A stretch of DNA of 64,000 bases. It comes from Nocardioides guangzhouensis. Its GTDB lineage: Bacteria > Actinomycetota > Actinomycetes > Propionibacteriales > Nocardioidaceae. The notes below the pieces were generated by a model. The model had not been told where the DNA came from. It ran no database searches and saw nothing but the letters and a program-made list of their open reading frames with translations. Shown here one piece after another: positions 59,197 through 64,000 of the stretch. A program made the translations under genes and the position numbers. Each line of letters starts with the position of its first letter. Position 1 is the first letter of the stretch. The stretch is taken from NCBI RefSeq assembly GCF_004519545.1, contig NZ_SDKM01000019.1, positions 1 through 64,000 on the forward strand, in the 5' to 3' direction.

Positions 59197-61575
59197 ATGG
59201 CAGCGGAGATGCCATCACGACCCCGAGGAATCGGCCCGGTGATGCTGACCGATTACGAGGCCGGCCGCCGAAACCGGCGCGCGATCGACGCGGTGCTCCT
59301 CGGCGTGATGGCACTGCTGACTGGCCTTGCCGCAACGATTGCGAATTCTGCTCCGAACCAGGACCAGGCTGTGGGACAGGCGTTGGTCACCATCCTCGGA
59401 TGGGCCCCCAGCATGTGGCGCGCAGCAGTACTGTGCGCGCTTGCGCTCGCGGCGGTCGTCCTCGTCGTGATCACGGTGCGTGGGCGCTGGGCATTGCTCC
59501 GCGACGTCGCGCTGGCACTCGTCGCGCTGGCAGGGACGGGCAGTGTGGTCGGCCGCATCGTCGGCCCTGACTGGCTAGCCGTCGACAACGACCTGTGGTC
59601 GCGGTGGGGCTTTCCGGAGTACCGGCTCGCGGCGGCCATCGCGATCGTCACCGTTGTCGGGCCCGAGCTCGTCAGGCCAGTCCGCGCACTCTTCGCCTTG
59701 CTCGTCGTTGCAGCCGGTGTCGGCCAGCTCGCCTTGGCGGCAGCGCTGCCGTCCGACGTGCTGGGGGCGGTGGCATTGGGACTCGGCGCCGGTGCGCTCG
59801 TCCGACTGGTCTTCGGATCTGCGGCCGGCGTCCCTCCGTCGGCCGACGTACGAGACTCGATGCTGGACGTCGGCGTCGAGCTCGACGACCTTCGCCCTGT
59901 GGCGCCACAAGAAATGGGCTCGGCGGTGTACGCCGGTTACGACCGTGAGGGGCATGCTGTCCGCGTCCGCGTCCTTGGACGCGACGCCCAGGACACGCAG
60001 CGGTTCGCACGCCGGTGGCGCTTGCTGGCTTACCGTGATCCTCGTAGGAGCGCGCCGATCGGGCGACTGGAGCAGGTCGAGCACGAGGCGTTGGCCATTC
60101 TGATGGCGGCCAAGGCCGGCGTTCGTGTTCCGGAGGTCGTCATCGCCGCGCTCGGCCGAGGTGGCGATGCAGCCGTCGTCACGCGACAAGCCGACGTCGA
60201 TCCGCTGGAGCTGGTGTCGCCCTCCGAGGTCCGTGATGCGACGCTCGTGGAGCTCTGGCGCCAGGTAGCGAGGATGCACGCTGCCGGAATCTCGCACGGG
60301 CGTCTCAATGCGTCCCGTGTGATCCTCGACCACGAGGGTCAACCCGTCATCGTCGGGCTCGCCGCGGCCACGCTGGGTGCGCCGCAGCCGGCGCTCGACA
60401 TCGACGTAGCCGAGCTCCTCGTCTCCTCAACGGTGCTCGTCGGGCCCCACCGTGCCTTGAGCGCGGCAGTCAGAGGGTCCGGCGTCGACACCGTGAAGGG
60501 CTCGCTGCCCTTCCTCCAGCGCGCCGCCCTCACGCCCCACACACGCGAGTTCGCCAGATCCCACGAGGTAGCACTCGAGGAGCTGCGCACGTCGGCGGCG
60601 GAGGCCGCGGGAACCGTGCCGGTCGAGATCGCCCCCATGACCCGGATTCGGCCGCGCAATCTGCTGTTGACCGCCGCCATCGCCGTGTCGGCGTACCTGC
60701 TCATCGCGCAGCTGGCCGATATCGGCTTCACGACGATTGGCGACTACGTGAGAACCGCCCAGCCGGTGTGGCTTCTCACGGGGCTCGTCCTGGCGACGCT
60801 CGGATTCGTCCCCCAGGCGATCTCGCTGCGCGGGGCGGTGGCCACGCCGCTCCCACTGCTGCCCTGCGTCGTTTTCGAGTCGGCGCTCAAGTTCGTCAAC
60901 CTCACCGTCCCTGGCGCGGCCGGCACGCTCGCGGCCACGGTGCGATTCGTCCAACGCCTGGGCGGAACGGCAGCCGAGGCCGTCGCGTCCGGGGCGGTCT
61001 CCAACGTGGCCGGGAAGCTCGTGAAGATCCTCCTCGCCCTCCTCATGCTGCCGTTCGTCCGAGACGGACTCGGCAACCTCCACCTCCACGTCGGTACCCC
61101 CGACAGCAAGCTGGTCTCCGCGATCCTGACGGCGATCGTCTTCAGCGGGCTCGTGATCTGGCTCGTTCCCGCCGTGAACACGAAGATCATCCCACCTCTT
61201 CGCGAAGGCTTCGCCGCGCTTCGGGTCGTGCTCCGCGACCGGCGCAAGCGCCTCGAGCTGTTCGGCGGGAAGCTGGCCGGCGAGCTGACGTTCGCCCTCT
61301 GCCTCGGTGCCGTGTGCCACGCCTACGGCGTCGGCCTCAGCATCGCCGAACTGCTGGCGATCAACGTCGCCGCGTCCGTGCTCGCCGCCTTCATCCCGGT
61401 TCCCGGCGGCGTCGGAGCCGCCGAGGCCACCCTCACTGCCTTACTGATCGCATTCGGCGTCGATGATTCCACGGCGTTCGCGATCGCCATCAGTCAGCGC
61501 CTCTGCACGCATTACCTCCCGCCGATCTGGGGCGCCTTCTCCCTGCGGTGGCTGCGGAAGCGAGGATTTGTGTAA
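59197..61575 (+). CDS. flippase-like membrane protein with kinase-like domain
   Basis: A 792-residue polytopic protein in three parts. Residues about 20-210 contain six or seven helices. Residues about 245-470 are a degenerate protein-kinase-like domain (VYAGYDREGHAVRVRVLGRD, EALAILMAAKAGVRVPEVV, WRQVARMHAAGISHGRLNAS, then VILDHEGQPVIVGL), with the catalytic HRD Asp replaced by Gly in SHGRLN. Residues about 495-792 form the LPG-synthase-TM/YbhN flippase-like domain (FVNLTVPGAAGTLAATVRFVQ, AAFIPVPGGVGAAEATLTALL). A lipid transport role is likely. GGGAGGGG precedes ATG 59197; the long frame upstream runs through the tRNA and is not real. Confidence 0.85.
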   Translation: MAAEMPSRPRGIGPVMLTDYEAGRRNRRAIDAVLLGVMALLTGLAATIANSAPNQDQAVGQALVTILGWAPSMWRAAVLCALALAAVVLVVITVRGRWALLRDVALALVALAGTGSVVGRIVGPDWLAVDNDLWSRWGFPEYRLAAAIAIVTVVGPELVRPVRALFALLVVAAGVGQLALAAALPSDVLGAVALGLGAGALVRLVFGSAAGVPPSADVRDSMLDVGVELDDLRPVAPQEMGSAVYAGYDREGHAVRVRVLGRDAQDTQRFARRWRLLAYRDPRRSAPIGRLEQVEHEALAILMAAKAGVRVPEVVIAALGRGGDAAVVTRQADVDPLELVSPSEVRDATLVELWRQVARMHAAGISHGRLNASRVILDHEGQPVIVGLAAATLGAPQPALDIDVAELLVSSTVLVGPHRALSAAVRGSGVDTVKGSLPFLQRAALTPHTREFARSHEVALEELRTSAAEAAGTVPVEIAPMTRIRPRNLLLTAAIAVSAYLLIAQLADIGFTTIGDYVRTAQPVWLLTGLVLATLGFVPQAISLRGAVATPLPLLPCVVFESALKFVNLTVPGAAGTLAATVRFVQRLGGTAAEAVASGAVSNVAGKLVKILLALLMLPFVRDGLGNLHLHVGTPDSKLVSAILTAIVFSGLVIWLVPAVNTKIIPPLREGFAALRVVLRDRRKRLELFGGKLAGELTFALCLGAVCHAYGVGLSIAELLAINVAASVLAAFIPVPGGVGAAEATLTALLIAFGVDDSTAFAIAISQRLCTHYLPPIWGAFSLRWLRKRGFV

Positions 61576-61905
61576 CTGGGTGTGTCCGTGTTGAGCGCCC
61601 GTGGCCGCGGCGGTCGTTCTCGGCTCCACCCACGGGAACCGGGCTAGCGAGCTGATGCTGGAGCACTGAGCGAGCAAGACGTCACCGGTCGGCTCGACCT
61701 CGCCCTGGTGGACCGGGGCGTCACCGCGGCCGCCGGGCACAATCTCAGCCGGAAGCACCACGCCGAGGTCCGTCAGGTTGGGTGGGACGACAAGCAGCAG
61801 GTCCACCCGGTGCTGCCGCGCGGGCAAGGGGTCAACCGTTTCCTTGCCCGCCGCGGCGCGCGTCGTGCGAAACCGGAGCGGTCTGTCCACCAGTCCGATT
61901 GCGGG
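61576..61905. other. intergenic, no supported gene
   Basis: About 330 bp. Open frames exist on both strands but have no start signal, no family resemblance and conflicting codon patterns. It could hold decayed coding sequence; I see nothing I can name. Confidence 0.4.
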
Positions 61906-62352
61906 CTACGAGTTGCCTGCAGCCTTGGCGAGCTTGTCGGCGTAGGCGCGGGCGTGGATGGCGTCGAGCATCGCCAGCTCTGCGTTCTCGACCGCCCAGT
62001 CCGCGAAGTCGAGTGCCTCGGCCGAGTCAGCTTCCGCCCAGTCCGCATCCTTGGCAGCGACCTTCGCATCCATCTGGCGGTTCCGCCGCTCGATGTTCGC
62101 CTTGACGTCGTTCAGCTTGGCCGAGGCGTCAGCCCTCAGCTGTGTCCACTTCGCCCGTGCACTGTCGTCGACCTGCGAGAGCTGCTGCCGTGCGGACTGA
62201 GCTGACTCGTCCAGATGGGCCTGCGCCCGATCGATCCGCTGCTTGAGCTGCTCATCCGACTCCGCCGCGGCCGCCTGCACCGCTGCCTTGGCCGCCGCGA
62301 CCCGCTGCTGCAGCGTGTCCAGTCGCGTGTAGAAGTCCGTGTGCTGCGTCAT
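61906..62352 (-). CDS. coiled-coil protein of unknown function
   Basis: A 148-residue, almost fully helical protein rich in Ala, Gln, Asp and Lys (YTRLDTLQQRVAAAKAAVQA, ESDEQLKQRIDRAQAHLDES, ARQQLSQVDDSARAKWTQLR, KLNDVKANIERRNRQMDAKV). Heptad-like spacing predicts a long coiled coil. There is no membrane helix or signal. Similar proteins occur as short stress-associated families in actinobacteria. AAGGAGG precedes ATG 62352, and an AT-rich promoter with a 14-bp palindrome lies 62 nt further upstream. Confidence 0.78.
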   Translation of the reverse strand: MTQHTDFYTRLDTLQQRVAAAKAAVQAAAAESDEQLKQRIDRAQAHLDESAQSARQQLSQVDDSARAKWTQLRADASAKLNDVKANIERRNRQMDAKVAAKDADWAEADSAEALDFADWAVENAELAMLDAIHARAYADKLAKAAGNS

Positions 62353-62413
62353 GAGTTGCCTCCTTCGTTGAGTTCCGGACCCGGAGAGGTCCCTTGTATC
62401 ATTGGTACAATAA

Positions 62414-62427
62414 TGACGATATCGTCA
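62414..62427. promoter_or_regulatory. 14-bp palindrome in AT-rich promoter
   Basis: TGACGATATCGTCA is a perfect palindrome in an unusually AT-rich patch (62395-62430) upstream of the coiled-coil gene. It is a plausible operator. The rest of 62353-62652 shows no gene. Confidence 0.5.
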
Positions 62428-62652
62428 GAACTGCGGATGTCAAGCCTCGGGGCCAGGTCAGGACGAAAGTCCGCAATCGTCGGGACTTTCGGCAGGAATC
62501 GATTTGCTTCTCCCAGGGTGCAGCTCCAGAGCATCCACAGGTCAGCTACCGTTCGCCGGGCTGACCTCAACGTGCCCAGCGACGCCAATGCCGGTCCGAG
62601 CGGCAGCAGGGTGGACCTGCGGTCTCGCGGCCGGGAAGCCTACGCTGCGCGT

Positions 62653-63291
62653 ATGGCGGATCCGATCCACGAGAACCAGACGGTTGGAGACGCGCTCGCC
62701 CAGGGGGTCGAACGCCGGCGGGGTCCCGGCTCGGCGTGGGCGGAAGCGTTGCGCGAGCTGGGTGCGTTGGACCGGGCGGTGTACGAGGCCGTGGCCGTGA
62801 CCGCAACGCCCCACCTCGACGGCGCTTTTCGCCGCCTCTCGGTCGCAGCGAACTACTCGCGCCTGTGGCTCGGCATGAGCGCCGCGATGGCGACGCTCGG
62901 AGGGAGACAGGGGCGACAGGTGGCCCTCGAGGGCGTGCTCGCGATCGGGGCGACGTCCGCAACGGTCAATCTCGGCATCAAGCCACTTGCTCGTCGCCGG
63001 CGGCCGGATCGGGCTGACTCGTCGACTCACGCCGCCCGCTTCGTCCCGATGCCGGAGTCCACGTCGTTTCCGTCCGGCCACTCCGCGTCGGCCTTTGCCT
63101 TTGCCTACACGGTGGGGAGGCACTACCCGGCGCTGGCCGTGCCGATCCGGTTGCTCTCCAGCGCGGTGGCGTATTCGAGAGTGCACACGGGCGTGCACTA
63201 TCCCGGGGACGCCGTGCTCGGTTCGGTCGTCGGGGCGGGTACGGCGGCCATGGTGGCGGGCGCCTGGGATCGCCGGCACCGGTCGTCATGA
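62653..63291 (+). CDS. PAP2-family phosphatase
   Basis: A 212-residue membrane phosphatase of the PAP2 superfamily acting on lipid phosphates such as phosphatidate or polyprenyl pyrophosphate. The three catalytic motifs are present: KPLARRRRPDR (C1), PSGHSASAF with the catalytic His (C2), and SRVHTGVHYPGD (C3). The start is ATG 62653. It is convergent with a diacylglycerol-kinase-type gene, 23 bp apart, which would act on the opposite side of the same phosphorylation step. Confidence 0.9.
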   Translation: MADPIHENQTVGDALAQGVERRRGPGSAWAEALRELGALDRAVYEAVAVTATPHLDGAFRRLSVAANYSRLWLGMSAAMATLGGRQGRQVALEGVLAIGATSATVNLGIKPLARRRRPDRADSSTHAARFVPMPESTSFPSGHSASAFAFAYTVGRHYPALAVPIRLLSSAVAYSRVHTGVHYPGDAVLGSVVGAGTAAMVAGAWDRRHRSS

Positions 63292-63314
63292 CGCGAGCGC
63301 AGAGAAGCGGCTCC

Positions 63315-64000
63315 CTACCGGGGACCACCCCGGTCGTCCCCCGGCGAAGTCGTCCGTCGTGACTCGGCGCGCGGCAGACGTGCTGATGGCGACGCGCCGG
63401 GATGGTGGGACGCGATGCGCACCCGAAGAACCGACGGCCGAACCGTGAACCTCAGCAGCGGCGCATCCAGCATCACCGCCTCACCATCGATGCCCGCGGC
63501 CACCGTTGCGGGGGCGGAGACCTCGAAGTCGGGGGCGCTCCAGGCACGCCCCGGCGGGGGCGGGTCGCCAGGCGCGTCGAGGATGAGGATGCCGAGGAGG
63601 CCGCTGTCGAGCGATGGTCGGGAGCCGACGACGGGACGGTCCGTCGCGTACGGGTTGTTCGACACCAGGACGACTGCCAGGCGAGCATGCTCGCGTCCCG
63701 CATCGTCGACGAGCCGCAGCGCTGGTGTCTTCCCGCTGGGTCCCAGCACATGTCTCGCGGTTTCCACCAGAGTGCGGACCTTGGCGTCGCGATACTCCGG
63801 ATGCCTGACCGCTTCACCGTAGATCCCGAGAGAGACGTTGTTCAGGAACGGGCGGCCGTTCACCTCGGCCAGGTCGATCCGGCGCTCGAACCCGTGATGG
63901 AACGCGTCGAGCGCGCCTGCCACATCATGACGGTCCACTCCGAGGTCGAGTGCAAAGTGGTTGCGGGTCCCGGCCGGGACGCAGATGAACGGGAGGCCAT
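63315..64000 (-). CDS. diacylglycerol kinase-family protein, partial
   Basis: The C-terminal 227 codons of a DAGK/sphingosine-kinase-family lipid kinase; the 5' end lies beyond the window. The reading frame begins mid-domain with PFICVPAGTRNHFALDLGVD, the catalytic-domain motif, and continues through VNGRPFLNNVSLGIYGEAVR and AGIDGEAVMLDAPLLRFTVRP. It phosphorylates diacylglycerol or a related lipid. An internal GTG at 63938 opens a shorter frame but cuts the catalytic motif, so it is not the true start. Confidence 0.88.
   Translation of the reverse strand, partial: GLPFICVPAGTRNHFALDLGVDRHDVAGALDAFHHGFERRIDLAEVNGRPFLNNVSLGIYGEAVRHPEYRDAKVRTLVETARHVLGPSGKTPALRLVDDAGREHARLAVVLVSNNPYATDRPVVGSRPSLDSGLLGILILDAPGDPPPPGRAWSAPDFEVSAPATVAAGIDGEAVMLDAPLLRFTVRPSVLRVRIASHHPGASPSARLPRAESRRTTSPGDDRGGPR

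Overview
This window is high-GC DNA with strong GC preference at third codon positions, frequent GTG starts, 4-base ATGA/GTGA gene overlaps and several apparently leaderless promoters. IdeR, SepX, FliW/CsrA, a mycothiol-type maleylpyruvate isomerase fold and an LCP protein all point to an actinobacterium. The gene set and the short interspersed repeats suggest Nocardioides or a close relative. It is ordinary chromosome; I see no phage, plasmid, CRISPR array or intact insertion sequence.

Layout. 0-5.4 kb: metabolic genes serC, a zinc-ribbon membrane protein, a GNAT enzyme, an M15-like secreted protein, a methyltransferase, and citrate synthase 2 divergent from pdxH. 5.4-10.8 kb: a secreted protein, then a TetR regulator with a perfect 20-bp palindrome in its promoter, translationally coupled to a heterodimeric ABC exporter. 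10.8-13.5 kb: small genes, a leader peptide with a strongly folded RNA, and a collapsed flagellar locus (3' remnants of flhA and flgL fused back to back, followed by intact fliW and csrA). 13.7-24.5 kb: regulator/transporter pairs (MFS-MarR, LysR-EamA), a two-copy hairpin repeat around a DinB-fold gene, a GH13 glucosidase, photolyase, IdeR, and DUF2277 coupled to a sirtuin. 24.5-28.1 kb: inverted arrays of 22-bp repeats around a tiny basic membrane protein, a secreted beta-propeller protein and a saccharopine-dehydrogenase-like protein.

28.1-44.8 kb is a membrane/stress island: ion channel, BrkB/YihY protein, HdeD-like protein, two DUF1269 proteins, DUF7144-like protein, cardiolipin synthase, several tiny membrane proteins and two very large MalT-type LuxR regulators. 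Its intergenic regions repeatedly carry the dyad TCACCC-N5-GGGTGA (sometimes degenerate) placed 22-23 nt upstream of a -10-like hexamer, in seven intergenic regions serving nine apparent promoters. I read this as an undescribed regulon probably controlled by one or both LuxR proteins; it is the main candidate system in the window.

44.9-58.8 kb: a decayed MFS gene, a matrixin-like protease, an LCP gene, mscL, a CpaB-like protein, a FmdB zinc ribbon, a penicillin-acylase-family protein, 5-formyl-THF cyclo-ligase, and a tightly overlapping UGPase-moeA-moaC-mog-GNAT run followed by sepX. A tRNA-Ala(CGC) at 58.83 kb precedes a stretch with looser codon use. It holds a flippase with a kinase-like domain, a coiled-coil protein, a PAP2 phosphatase and a diacylglycerol-kinase-family gene that runs off the end.
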